From Cryptosporangium minutisporangium (lineage in GTDB: Bacteria > Actinomycetota > Actinomycetes > Mycobacteriales > Cryptosporangiaceae): DNA of 64,000 nt. The notes under the pieces are model-generated. The model was not told the DNA's origin and ran no database searches. It was given only the letters and a program-made list of their open reading frames with translations. The DNA lies in contig NZ_BAAAYN010000011.1 in the NCBI RefSeq assembly GCF_039536245.1, positions 62,001 through 126,000 on the forward strand. Reading direction: 5' to 3'. Of this stretch, positions 8,586 through 16,510 are shown piece by piece (the first letter of the stretch is position 1; the number at the start of each line of letters is the position of its first letter). A program made the translations under genes and the position numbers.

Positions 8586-9571
8586 TGAGTGGAGACGAGC
8601 TGCCCCTACTGGAGTACGCGGCGATCGAGGCGGCGGCACGACTCATCGAGGGGGACGTCGTCCGGACCCCGACGGTGGTGAGTACCGGCCTCAGCGAGCT
8701 GCTGGGCGTCCCGGTCACGGTGAAACTCGAACTGCTGCAGCGCACGGGGTCGTTCAAGACCCGCGGCGCCGCGGCGAAGCTCCGGTCGCTCGACGACGCC
8801 GAGCGCGCCGCCGGTGTGGTCGCGGTGAGCGGCGGCAACCACGGCATCGCGGTCGCGGCGATGGCCGCGGCGCTCGGCGTCAAGGCGACGATCGTGATGC
8901 CCCGCTCGGCGCCCCGGCGCGCCGTCGACATCGCGGGGCGGCACGGCGCGGCGGTCCAGCTCACGACCGACGTCACCGAGGCGTTCGCACTCGGCGTCCG
9001 GCTGCAGTCGGAGGGCCTGATGCTGATCCACCCGTTCGACGACCCGGACGTCGTGGCCGGCCAGGGAACCGTCGGCCGGGAGCTCGCGGAGGACGCCGGC
9101 CCGTTGACCGACGTCCTGGTCAGCATCGGCGGGGGCGGCCTGATCAGCGGGATCGCGGTGGCCCTGCGCGCGCTGCGGCCGGGCGTCCGGATCTGGGGCG
9201 TGGAGACCGAGGGCTCCGAGTCGATGGCCAGAGCGCTCGCGGCAGGCGGCCCGGTGCCGATCGTGCCGAGCTCGGTCGTCACCACGCTCTCTCCGCCCGC
9301 CGTCGCACCGCTGACCTACGCGCACACCCGCGCACTCGTCGACGACGTACTCGTGGTGACCGACGCGGAGGCGGTCCGCGGAACGCTGGAGCTCGCCGAC
9401 GCCGCGAAGGTCTGGACCGAGCCGGCCGCCGGTTGCCTGCTCCCGGCGGCGCGGCGGGTGATCGAACGCGTCGGCGGCGACTGCCGGCTCGGCCTGGTGC
9501 TCTGCGGTGGTAACGCCACGGTGACGGACGTGCTGGCCTGGGCCGATCGGTTCGGGGTCGACCGTGGGTGA
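8585..9571 (+). CDS. PLP-dependent threonine/serine dehydratase family protein
   Basis: A 328-residue fold-type II PLP enzyme. The Schiff-base lysine lies in GSFKTRGA (about K58). The substrate-carboxylate loop SGGNHG is at about 82-87. A glycine-rich phosphate-binding loop SIGGGGLISG sits near residue 180, and a C-terminal LCGGNATV segment completes the set. There is no ACT domain, so it resembles catabolic threonine dehydratase or serine racemase rather than biosynthetic IlvA. It would deaminate a hydroxy-amino acid to a 2-oxoacid plus ammonia. It overlaps the downstream regulator by eight bases, which implies joint control. Confidence 0.9.
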   Translation: MSGDELPLLEYAAIEAAARLIEGDVVRTPTVVSTGLSELLGVPVTVKLELLQRTGSFKTRGAAAKLRSLDDAERAAGVVAVSGGNHGIAVAAMAAALGVKATIVMPRSAPRRAVDIAGRHGAAVQLTTDVTEAFALGVRLQSEGLMLIHPFDDPDVVAGQGTVGRELAEDAGPLTDVLVSIGGGGLISGIAVALRALRPGVRIWGVETEGSESMARALAAGGPVPIVPSSVVTTLSPPAVAPLTYAHTRALVDDVLVVTDAEAVRGTLELADAAKVWTEPAAGCLLPAARRVIERVGGDCRLGLVLCGGNATVTDVLAWADRFGVDRG

Positions 9572-10229
9572 CTCCGGCGGATCGTGGGCGACACCGGAGT
9601 TCGCGGCCGAGGCGGCCCGGGTCGTCGCGGCTTACCGGCCGCTCGTCGAACCGCTGGCGCACGCCGTCGGCCCCGGCGTCGAGGTCGTCCTGCACGACCT
9701 GAGCAAGCTGCCGAACTCGGTCGTGGCGATCGCCGGCGGGTTGAGCGGCCGAACCGTCGGCGCCCCCGCGACCGACCTCGGCCTGCGCCTGCTGATGCAG
9801 GACGACCCGCCGGAGAGCATCGTCGGGTACCGCACCGAACTGCCGGGCGGCATCGTCTGCCGCTCCTCCACGATCTTTCTCCGCGGCGATGCCGACCGGC
9901 CGGTGGCCGCGCTCTGTCTCAACCGGGACATCGGTCAGCTCACCGCGGCGCGGGATCTGCTCGCCGCGCTGGTCGACACACCCGCCGTCAGCGGGCACGA
10001 CCGGTCGGAGACGTTCTACGACTCGGTGGAGAACCTCACCGACGACCTACTTCGCCGGGCGATCGGCGCGGTCGGGGGCGACGTGGCGGCGATGTCGAAA
10101 GCGGACAAGACCCGCGTGGTGAAGGACCTGGAGCGCCGGGGCTTCTTCCTGATCAAGGAGTCGGTCGAACTTGCCGCGCGCGCGCTCGGCGTCAGCCGGT
10201 ACACGATCTACAACTACTTGAACGACTGA
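9564..10229 (+). CDS. YheO/DauR-like transcriptional regulator
   Basis: A 221-residue protein. The N-terminal YheO-type PAS-like domain spans about residues 15-125 (VEVVLHDLSKLPNSVVAIAGG and the RSSTIFL strand). The C-terminal helix-turn-helix lies in about the last 60 residues (ESVELAARALGVSRYTIYNYL). Family members such as DauR regulate amino acid catabolism. Here the gene is translationally coupled to a threonine-dehydratase-like enzyme (GTG start eight bases inside it), so it probably controls that operon in response to an amino acid. The inverted repeat at 8548-8583 is its likely target. Confidence 0.85.
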   Translation: MGDSGGSWATPEFAAEAARVVAAYRPLVEPLAHAVGPGVEVVLHDLSKLPNSVVAIAGGLSGRTVGAPATDLGLRLLMQDDPPESIVGYRTELPGGIVCRSSTIFLRGDADRPVAALCLNRDIGQLTAARDLLAALVDTPAVSGHDRSETFYDSVENLTDDLLRRAIGAVGGDVAAMSKADKTRVVKDLERRGFFLIKESVELAARALGVSRYTIYNYLND

Positions 10230-10313
10230 ATCCCGACCTCGGCCGTCACCGGTCGGGAAGAGTTCACCGACGACCACCCGCCTGACCTCTCGGGCGCGGG
10301 TGACAATCGAGCG

Positions 10314-11417
10314 GTGCCGCCGGAACCGTCGTCTCCCCGTCGCCGTTACGGTCTGCTCGCCGCGCTGGTCGCCGCCGCCGTGGCGGTCACCGCGGGGGTC
10401 GCGCTCTTCGCACCCGACCCCGAGCCGGCACCGCCGGAGCCCCAACCGGCATCGGTCCGGTGGAACGCGACCGTGAACCAGGTGGCGTTCGCCGACGAGC
10501 GCCACGGCTGGGCGCTGACGCCCCGGTGTGCGGCGCCGACCCGCTGCGAACCGCGCTTCTGGCGGACGCTCGACGGCGGCGGCACGTGGCAGCAGGCCGT
10601 TCTGCCCACCGACGACCTGGGCCGGGACACCGGAGTCCAGCTGGTAGCGGTGGGCCCGCGCACGATCGTCGTCGAGGCGGGGAGGCGGCGGTGGCTGAGT
10701 ACGGACAGCGGCGAGACGTGGCGACGAGGGCTTGCGCTCGACGCACTCCGGGCCCCGGCGGCGCCGCCGACCGGCGTCCGGCTGCGGACGACGTCCGGCA
10801 CCAGACCGGACCCGGGGCAGAAGATCCGACCGCCCCGGCTGCTCGCCTGGTACGCGCTCGACTCCGGCCAGCCGACGGCCTTCCCCGACCAGCCGGCCTG
10901 GCAGCCGATCTCGGTCTCGGCCGGTCCGGACGGCAGCATCTGGGCCGCCGGCGGTAACGCGCAGGTAGCGGTCTGGAACGGTCGCTGGCAGGCGGTGACG
11001 CCGGCGCTCCCGCCACCGCCGCGGACGTTCGTGCAGGTTGCGGCCGTCGACCGACGGACCGCCTACCTGCTGGTGTTCGGGGCCGACGACGACAGCCTGC
11101 TCCGCCCGACCGCGGTGTCGCTGACCACGGACGGCGGGCGCACCTGGCGGCTCCACTCGCTCCGCGGGTCGACGCTGCGCGGAAGCCGGGACGCCGCAGC
11201 CGTGCGGGGCCGGTTGGTCGTCGTCGACTCGAGCGGCGGCGCCCGGGTGCTCGTCCCGGCGCCGAAGCTGACCGCGCCGTACGCCGTGGAGGACGGGCCG
11301 GCGCTCTGGTCGCTGGACTCCACCGGCGGCCGGTTGCTCGGCACCGGCGTGCAGGACGGTCGTTACTGGACGACGACCGACGGCGAGACCTGGACCGAGC
11401 TGCGGCTCCCCGCCTAA
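10314..11417 (+). CDS. Membrane-anchored or secreted Asp-box (BNR-repeat) beta-propeller-like protein
   Basis: A 367-residue protein. Residues about 12-32 form one hydrophobic segment (YGLLAALVAAAVAVTAGVALF) after a basic N-terminus, so it is a signal anchor or uncleaved signal. Pro-rich sequence follows. At least four Asp-box motifs of the form S/T-x-D-G-G-x-T-W can be seen (RTLDGGGTW, LSTDSGETW, LTTDGGRTW, and the slightly short TTTDGETW near the C-terminus). These indicate a sialidase/VPS10-like propeller. No catalytic sialidase arginine triad is evident, so an enzyme function should not be assumed. Start is the GTG at 10314. The partner and function are unknown. Confidence 0.8.
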   Translation: MPPEPSSPRRRYGLLAALVAAAVAVTAGVALFAPDPEPAPPEPQPASVRWNATVNQVAFADERHGWALTPRCAAPTRCEPRFWRTLDGGGTWQQAVLPTDDLGRDTGVQLVAVGPRTIVVEAGRRRWLSTDSGETWRRGLALDALRAPAAPPTGVRLRTTSGTRPDPGQKIRPPRLLAWYALDSGQPTAFPDQPAWQPISVSAGPDGSIWAAGGNAQVAVWNGRWQAVTPALPPPPRTFVQVAAVDRRTAYLLVFGADDDSLLRPTAVSLTTDGGRTWRLHSLRGSTLRGSRDAAAVRGRLVVVDSSGGARVLVPAPKLTAPYAVEDGPALWSLDSTGGRLLGTGVQDGRYWTTTDGETWTELRLPA

Positions 11418-11435
11418 CCCGTCACCCCGGGCTGG

Positions 11436-12503
11436 TCAGACCCGGCGCCAGGCGTCGTCCGGGCCGTTGCCGGGCGTGATCAGCCCGCGCCGGGTGAGGT
11501 GCACCAGGTGGGCGTAGGTCTCGCCGATCGCCGCGCGGCGGATGAAGCCGCGGTTCTGCTCCCACGGCCGCGACCACGTCAACCGCCCGGCCACCTCGAG
11601 CGTGGTCGGCCCGTTCCCGGCGTCCAGCACCGCGAGGATCTCGGCCAGCCGCTGCTCGTGGTGGCGCCGCAGTTGCCGGACCCGCGCCGGGAGCCCGGAG
11701 AACCGGTACTCGTGCGCGGGCAGCACCTCGGCGACGTCGAGGTCTCCGATCAGCGCCAGCGAGTCGAGGAACTCCCCGAGCGTGTCCTCGTCGCCGAGCG
11801 GCGACGGGCTGATGTTGGGGCTGATCCGCGGCAGCACGTGGTCGCCGGTGAGCAGGACGTCGTGGTCGGAGTGGACCAGGCAGATGTGGCCCGGAGTGTG
11901 GCCGGGCGTCCAGACCACTCGCAGCGGCGTGCCCGTGCCCATCGGCAGGTCGCCGTCCTCCAGCAGCACGTCGACCTGGCCCTGCTCCCAGAGCGGGCCC
12001 TCCGCGTCCACGGGCGGCAGCATCTCGGCGAGTTCCGGCTCTGGAACCCCGCGGCGGCGGAGCCACTCGCGGTCGGTGTCGACGAAGTCGCCGAGCGACT
12101 CGAACGTCCGGAGCACGGTCGCGTCCAGGCGGTGCATCGCCACCCGGGCTCCGGAGGCCTCGCGGACGCGGCCGGCGAGTCCGAAGTGGTCGCCGTGGAA
12201 GTGGGTGACGATCACGGCGTCGACGTCCGCCAGCTCGTGCCCGGTCTCCCGAACGCCGTCCACCAGAGCCTGCCAGGCCTGCTCGCTGGGCCAGCCGGTG
12301 TCGACCAGCGCCAGCCCGGCGCGGGTCTCGATCAGGTAGCTGAGCACGTACCGCAGCGGGTTGTCCGGGAACGCCGTCGGGATCGACCAGAGACCGGGTC
12401 GCACCCGCTCGACCGGCGGCAGCACCCGGTCCCGCCACGCCTGCTGCTGGGCGGTTCCGGTCACGCGGATCGCGTCGCCGGCCGAAGTGGTTGTTTCGGT
12501 CAC
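11436..12503 (-). CDS. Metallo-beta-lactamase-fold hydrolase
   Basis: A 355-residue MBL-fold protein. The zinc-binding HFHGDH motif lies in VIVTHFHGDHFGLAG at about residue 100, and the downstream ligands appear in TPGHTPGHICLVH and LLTGDHVLP. A C-terminal winged-helix-like extension (about 280-355, RLTWSRPWEQNRGFIRRAAIGE) is typical of the LACTB2-like branch. It likely hydrolyses a thioester or other ester. The GTG at 12503 is the chosen start; another GTG is at about 12462. Upstream of it is a palindrome (separate entry). No operon partner is obvious, though the DUF1330 gene is on the same strand 46 bases upstream. Confidence 0.88.
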   Translation of the reverse strand: MTETTTSAGDAIRVTGTAQQQAWRDRVLPPVERVRPGLWSIPTAFPDNPLRYVLSYLIETRAGLALVDTGWPSEQAWQALVDGVRETGHELADVDAVIVTHFHGDHFGLAGRVREASGARVAMHRLDATVLRTFESLGDFVDTDREWLRRRGVPEPELAEMLPPVDAEGPLWEQGQVDVLLEDGDLPMGTGTPLRVVWTPGHTPGHICLVHSDHDVLLTGDHVLPRISPNISPSPLGDEDTLGEFLDSLALIGDLDVAEVLPAHEYRFSGLPARVRQLRRHHEQRLAEILAVLDAGNGPTTLEVAGRLTWSRPWEQNRGFIRRAAIGETYAHLVHLTRRGLITPGNGPDDAWRRV

Positions 12504-12516
12504 CCAGTCAGCCGAA

Positions 12517-12527
12517 CATACGGTATG
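12517..12527 (-). promoter_or_regulatory. Palindrome in the promoter of the MBL-fold gene
   Basis: The 11-base perfect palindrome CATACGGTATG lies 14 bases upstream of the GTG start of the MBL-fold gene, in the 46-base gap after the DUF1330 gene. Read on the minus strand it contains TATGTT at its downstream side, which could be a -10 element. A small repressor site is possible. Confidence 0.35.
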
Positions 12528-12549
12528 CCTTACGGCAACGAGAGATGGG

Positions 12550-12846
12550 TCACCGTGCGGGTACCCCTCCGAGCAGCAGGACGACGCCGGTGGTCGCGGC
12601 TTCACGGTCGACGGAGATGGCCTTGTACTCCGGCGACTCGGCCCAGCGCCGGAAGCTCTCCTCGTCGTCGAACGCCATCAGGATGGCCTTCTGGTACTCC
12701 CAGCTGCCTTCGACGACGGTCGGCGACTCGTCGGCCGACAGCAGCCGCCCGCCGTACTGCCGGAGTACCGGGAAGAAACCGGCGACGTACCGGTCGTAAC
12801 GGGGACGATCGTGGATGGCGATCTGCGCAAGGGCGTAAACGGTCAC
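12550..12846 (-). CDS. DUF1330 family protein
   Basis: A 98-residue protein that looks like a DUF1330 (dimeric alpha+beta barrel) member. It begins VTVYALAQIAIHDRPRYDRY and contains VVEGSWEYQKAILMAF and SFRRWAESPEYKAI, both characteristic of the family. The family's biochemical role is not established. The GTG at 12846 is the natural start. Confidence 0.85.
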   Translation of the reverse strand: MTVYALAQIAIHDRPRYDRYVAGFFPVLRQYGGRLLSADESPTVVEGSWEYQKAILMAFDDEESFRRWAESPEYKAISVDREAATTGVVLLLGGVPAR

Positions 12847-12948
12847 GTGCCGGATGCTAGGAGCGGGTGCTCGCCATGCCTGTCGGGTTCCGGACTGGTG
12901 GCGCGGCTGAGCCGAAGCCGCGTCGCCTCAGGTCGTGGCGCGACCAAT

Positions 12949-12990
12949 GATGTGGCGTTGGGCTCGCTATCACGAGCCCAACGCCACATC
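12949..12990. repeat. Long perfect hairpin in a divergent intergenic region
   Basis: Two 18-base arms (12949-12966 and 12973-12990) are perfectly complementary around the 6-base loop CTATCA. The element lies between two genes that diverge (DUF1330 leftward, L7/L12-like rightward), where a terminator is not needed. It could be an outward-reading insulator, a regulatory RNA structure or a small mobile palindromic repeat. Confidence 0.7.
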
Positions 12991-13056
12991 GTTCGACCGA
13001 GTCCGCGTCGCCCCCTTCGACCAGCCGCTCTGGTCGGGGCGGGGTTCAATGAGGGC

Positions 13057-13563
13057 ATGGACTACGTGCTGCTCGTCGCGTTAGTGATCGCCGTCATCGG
13101 CCTCGGCCTGCTCACCGCGTCGCTCGCCGGGCGCGACCGGCGTGAGCACCGCACGGCCCGGCAGCTCGCGTCCGTCGAACGCAAGCTCGACGTGATCATC
13201 GCCCACCTCGGCATCGACCTCCCGCGGGAGGCGTACCCGGAGGTCCTGGCGCTGCTCCGGAAGGGCGAGAAGATCGCCGCGATCAAGGCGTACCGCGAGC
13301 AGACCGGCGCGGGCCTCAAAGAGGCGAAGGACGCCGTCGAGCACATGGAACGCGAGCCGGTCGAGCCCGCGCCGGAGCCCCGGCCAGCGTCAGAGCCCCG
13401 CCCCGCCCCGGAGCCGCGGCCAGCGTCAGAGGCCGGCCCCGCCGCCGAGAAGCAGCCCGCCGCGGCCGCCACGGCCGTTGCCGACGACACCGCCGAGCCC
13501 CGGCCCGCCGCCGCCAAGCAACCCGCCACCGACGCGGCTGCTCAGCCCAGTCCCGGGGAGTAG
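13057..13563 (+). CDS. Membrane protein with ribosomal L7/L12 C-terminal-like domain and Pro/Glu-rich tail
   Basis: A 168-residue protein. Residues about 3-22 form one transmembrane helix (YVLLVALVIAVIGLGLLTASL). Residues about 25-60 are charged (RREHRTARQLASVERKLDVI). Residues about 65-105 look like the L7/L12 C-terminal fold (KGEKIAAIKAYREQTGAGLKEAKDAVE). The rest is a low-complexity EPRPASEPRPAPEPRPAS-type tail. Such proteins are common in actinobacteria and are probably not ribosomal; the function is unknown. Its 3' end overlaps the convergent GNAT gene by 22 bases. Confidence 0.8.
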   Translation: MDYVLLVALVIAVIGLGLLTASLAGRDRREHRTARQLASVERKLDVIIAHLGIDLPREAYPEVLALLRKGEKIAAIKAYREQTGAGLKEAKDAVEHMEREPVEPAPEPRPASEPRPAPEPRPASEAGPAAEKQPAAAATAVADDTAEPRPAAAKQPATDAAAQPSPGE

Positions 13564-14357
13564 ACCGAGCCGATCGGCAGCGCGACGTCGGGCGTCCGCA
13601 TCGTGACGTCGAAATCGTCGACGCGGAAGCCGGCCGCGAGCAGTCGCCGCAGCGCGGGGTGCGGGCCGGGCAGGCAGAACGCGACCCGATCGACGCCGAG
13701 CGCGGCGACGGCCGCGAACAGCGCGCCGGCAGCGGCACCCGGATCGGGACAGGCGAGGCGCGCGAGCACGGCGGGATCGCCGGGCTGCGCGGCGCCGACC
13801 GCGATCACCCGGGCGCGGTCCCGCACGACGAACGCTTCGCCCCCGGAGAGGTAGTACGCGAAGACGCCGGGACGCGGCTCGCCGCCGGCCAGCCGGGACT
13901 CCGCCGCCGCCGCGGCTCCGGCGTCCACCCGGTCGACGCGCAGGACGCCGAGCGGCAGCCGGTCGGTCGGGCCGCTGACGTACAGCAGGGGCCAGGACGG
14001 GACGAGGCCGGCACGGGCGTAGAGCGGTAGTGCGGCGGGATGCTTCGAGCTGAACGTGTAGCGCCGCCGCGCCGACGGGGTGGGCCAGAGGGCGCCCAGG
14101 AGTGCGGTGCCCACTCCGCGGGCGTGCGCGACCGGATCCACGAACAGATCGGTGAGCAGCGCACCGTGCGGCGTCGGCAGCGTGGCCGCCCAGCCGAGCA
14201 CCCGATCGTCCTGCACGGCCACCAGGGCGGTACCCGTGGACCGGATCAGCTCGACGTACGCGGCGTCGGCCCCGGACCCCGGCTCGGACTGGTCGGTGGC
14301 GAACGTGACCGCGCGGATTCCCGCGAGATCCCCGACCTCGGCGGCGCGCACGATCAC
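13542..14357 (-). CDS. GNAT family N-acetyltransferase
   Basis: A 271-residue protein with an N-terminal GNAT domain. The motif A-like segment is LFVDPVAHARGVGTALLGAL at about residues 75-95 (R/Q-G-x-G-x-A type acetyl-CoA loop). A second GNAT-like half follows (about 140-265) with VLARLACPDPGAAAGALFAAV. The substrate is unknown. The GTG at 14357 is chosen; 21 more in-frame codons extend upstream but would run into the divergent gene's promoter. Confidence 0.8.
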   Translation of the reverse strand: MIVRAAEVGDLAGIRAVTFATDQSEPGSGADAAYVELIRSTGTALVAVQDDRVLGWAATLPTPHGALLTDLFVDPVAHARGVGTALLGALWPTPSARRRYTFSSKHPAALPLYARAGLVPSWPLLYVSGPTDRLPLGVLRVDRVDAGAAAAAESRLAGGEPRPGVFAYYLSGGEAFVVRDRARVIAVGAAQPGDPAVLARLACPDPGAAAGALFAAVAALGVDRVAFCLPGPHPALRRLLAAGFRVDDFDVTMRTPDVALPIGSVYSPGLG

Positions 14358-14418
14358 GCTCCCACGGTATCGGCGAGCCGGGTGGCCACTGCGGCGGCCG
14401 CGCGGCAGGGTGGCGGTC

Positions 14419-14850
14419 ATGGACGACCCCTACCGGCTCGAACGATTCGTCAGCGCGCAAAACAGCGGCCACGGGTACGACGCCGTGCTCGCCGAACTGC
14501 ACGCGGGCGAGAAGGTCAGCCACTGGATGTGGTACGTGTTCCCGCAGGTGCAGGGACTGGGCAGCAGCGCGATGGCCCAGCAGTACGCGGTCTCCTCAGG
14601 GGACGAGGCGCGGGCCTACCTGGCGCACCCGGTTCTCCGGGCCCGGCTGCTGGCCGCGGTCGACGCGCTGCTCGGCGTCGAGGGGCGCAGCATCACCCGG
14701 ATCCTCGGCCCGGTGGACGCGATGAAGCTCCGGTCGTCGATGACGTTGTTCGCCGCGGCCGACCCGGACGAACCCGCGTTCCGCCAGATCCTGGACAAGT
14801 ACTTCCACGGGCAGACCGACGACCGGACCGTGGCGTTGCTCGGCATGTGA
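14419..14850 (+). CDS. DUF1810 family protein
   Basis: A 143-residue protein with the hallmark DUF1810 pattern: DPYRLERFVSAQ at the start, then KVSHWMWYVFPQVQGLGSSAMAQ-type sequence, LAHPVLRARL and a C-terminal DPDEPAFRQILDKYF. Length matches the family (about 140). The molecular function of the family is not well established. The ATG at 14419 lies 61 bases from the divergent GNAT start. Confidence 0.88.
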   Translation: MDDPYRLERFVSAQNSGHGYDAVLAELHAGEKVSHWMWYVFPQVQGLGSSAMAQQYAVSSGDEARAYLAHPVLRARLLAAVDALLGVEGRSITRILGPVDAMKLRSSMTLFAAADPDEPAFRQILDKYFHGQTDDRTVALLGM

Positions 14851-14885
14851 GGATCACGGTGCCGCCCCACGGAAGGATGCCGCCG

Positions 14886-16472
14886 ATGAGTACGCCGAGG
14901 ACCGTTGACCAGGCCCGCCAGCACACGCTCGGCGACATCCCCCGCCGCTCGGCCCGCCGGTTCGGCGCAAAGACCGCGATCGTCGACGGCGGCACCCGCC
15001 TCACGTTCGCCGAGCTGGACGCCGTCGTCGACCGGACCGCCGCCGCGATCGACGCCGCCGGGCTGGTCAAGGGCGACCGGCTCGCGCTGCTGTCCCACAA
15101 CTGCTGGCAGTTCGCGGTGCTCTCGTTCGCCACCGCCCGCCGGGGCGTCGTCCTGGTGCCGGTGAACTTCATGCTCAACCCGGAGGAGGTCGCCTACGTC
15201 CTCGACCACAGCGGCGCGGTCGCGTTCGTCGCCGAGGACGGGCTGACCGCCACCGCCGAGAAGGCGATCGCCGCGTCGCGGGGCACGGTCACCCGGCGGC
15301 TGTTCATCCCGCTCGGCACCGGCGACGCCCAGCCCGGCTGGCAGGACGTCACCGCCTGGACGACGTTCGGCGGTCCGCTACCCGCCGAGGTCCCGGTCGC
15401 CGACGACGACCCGACCCGCCTGATGTACACCAGCGGCACCGAGTCCCGTCCCAAGGGCGCGATCCTCACCAGCAGGGCGCTGCTCTGGCAGTACGCGAGC
15501 TGCGCGATCGACGGCGAGATGACCGGCGACGACATCGAGGTGCACGCGCTTCCGCTCTACCACTGCGCCCAGCTCGACTGCTTCCTCAACGTCGACGTCT
15601 ACACCGGCGCGACCAGCGTCATCCTGGCTGCGCCGCAGCCGGCGGCGATCCTGCGAGCGATCGCCGAGCACGGCGCCACGAAGTTCTTCGCCCCGCCGAC
15701 GGTCTGGATCGCGCTGCTGCGCTCACCGGAGTTCGACACGACCGACCTGTCGACGCTGCGCAAGGGCTACTACGGCGCGTCGCCGATGCCGGTGGAGATT
15801 CTGCACGAGCTCAGCCGCCGGCTGCCGCAGGTGCGCTTCTGGAACTTCTACGGCCAGACCGAGATGGCCCCGCTCGCCACGATCCTGCGACCGGACGAGC
15901 AGCTTCCCCGGGCCGGCAGCGCCGGACGGCCGGCGATCAACGTCGAGACGATCGTGGTCGACGACGACGACCGACCGGTGCCGCCGGGCACCGTCGGGGA
16001 GATCGTGCACCGCAGCCCGCACGCCACGCTCGGCTACTACCACGACGACGAGAAGACCGCCGAGGCGTTCCGCAACGGCTGGTTCCACTCGGGTGACCTG
16101 GGAATCCTCGACGAGGACGGCTACCTGCGGGTGGTCGACCGCAAGAAGGACATGATCAAGTCCGGCGGCGAGAACGTGGCGAGCCGCGAGGTCGAGGAGG
16201 CGCTGTACCAGCATCCGGGCATCGCCGAGGTCGCGGTGTTCGGCATCGACCACCCGCACTGGATCGAGGCGGTGACCGCCGTGGTCGTGCCGAAGGATCC
16301 CGCCGCGGGCGGCCTGGACCCCGACGCGATCATCGCGTTCAGCAAGGAGGTCCTGGCCGGGTTCAAGGCGCCGAAGTACGTGGTGATCGCCGACGCGCTG
16401 CCGAAGAACCCGAGCGGCAAGATCCTCAAGCGAGAACTGCGCACCCGCTACGGCCACCTCGGGCGCAGCTAG
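14886..16472 (+). CDS. Acyl-CoA synthetase / AMP-dependent ligase
   Basis: A 528-residue adenylate-forming enzyme. The ATP P-loop appears as MYTSGTESRPKGAIL near residue 180, with Glu/Ser in place of the usual T-G. The A5 motif is FWNFYGQTEM, the A7 motif is WFHSGDLGILDEDGYL, the A8 hinge is RVVDRKKDMIKSGGENV, and the A10 lysine lies in NPSGKILKREL. It would activate a carboxylic acid to its CoA thioester. GGAAGG precedes the ATG at 14886; the ATG at 14877 is an alternative. It follows DUF1810 on the same strand and has no catabolic partners next to it, so the substrate is unknown. Confidence 0.92.
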   Translation: MSTPRTVDQARQHTLGDIPRRSARRFGAKTAIVDGGTRLTFAELDAVVDRTAAAIDAAGLVKGDRLALLSHNCWQFAVLSFATARRGVVLVPVNFMLNPEEVAYVLDHSGAVAFVAEDGLTATAEKAIAASRGTVTRRLFIPLGTGDAQPGWQDVTAWTTFGGPLPAEVPVADDDPTRLMYTSGTESRPKGAILTSRALLWQYASCAIDGEMTGDDIEVHALPLYHCAQLDCFLNVDVYTGATSVILAAPQPAAILRAIAEHGATKFFAPPTVWIALLRSPEFDTTDLSTLRKGYYGASPMPVEILHELSRRLPQVRFWNFYGQTEMAPLATILRPDEQLPRAGSAGRPAINVETIVVDDDDRPVPPGTVGEIVHRSPHATLGYYHDDEKTAEAFRNGWFHSGDLGILDEDGYLRVVDRKKDMIKSGGENVASREVEEALYQHPGIAEVAVFGIDHPHWIEAVTAVVVPKDPAAGGLDPDAIIAFSKEVLAGFKAPKYVVIADALPKNPSGKILKRELRTRYGHLGRS

Positions 16473-16510
16473 CGAGCGTGCTCGCCGCGCCCGCGCCGCC
16501 GGACGCTCGC

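Noticed and set aside
12973-13057. The 12949 hairpin as a terminator of an unseen gene
   Set aside because: No coding frame with start and motif ends there; the element lies between divergent genes, so it was kept as an unexplained repeat.
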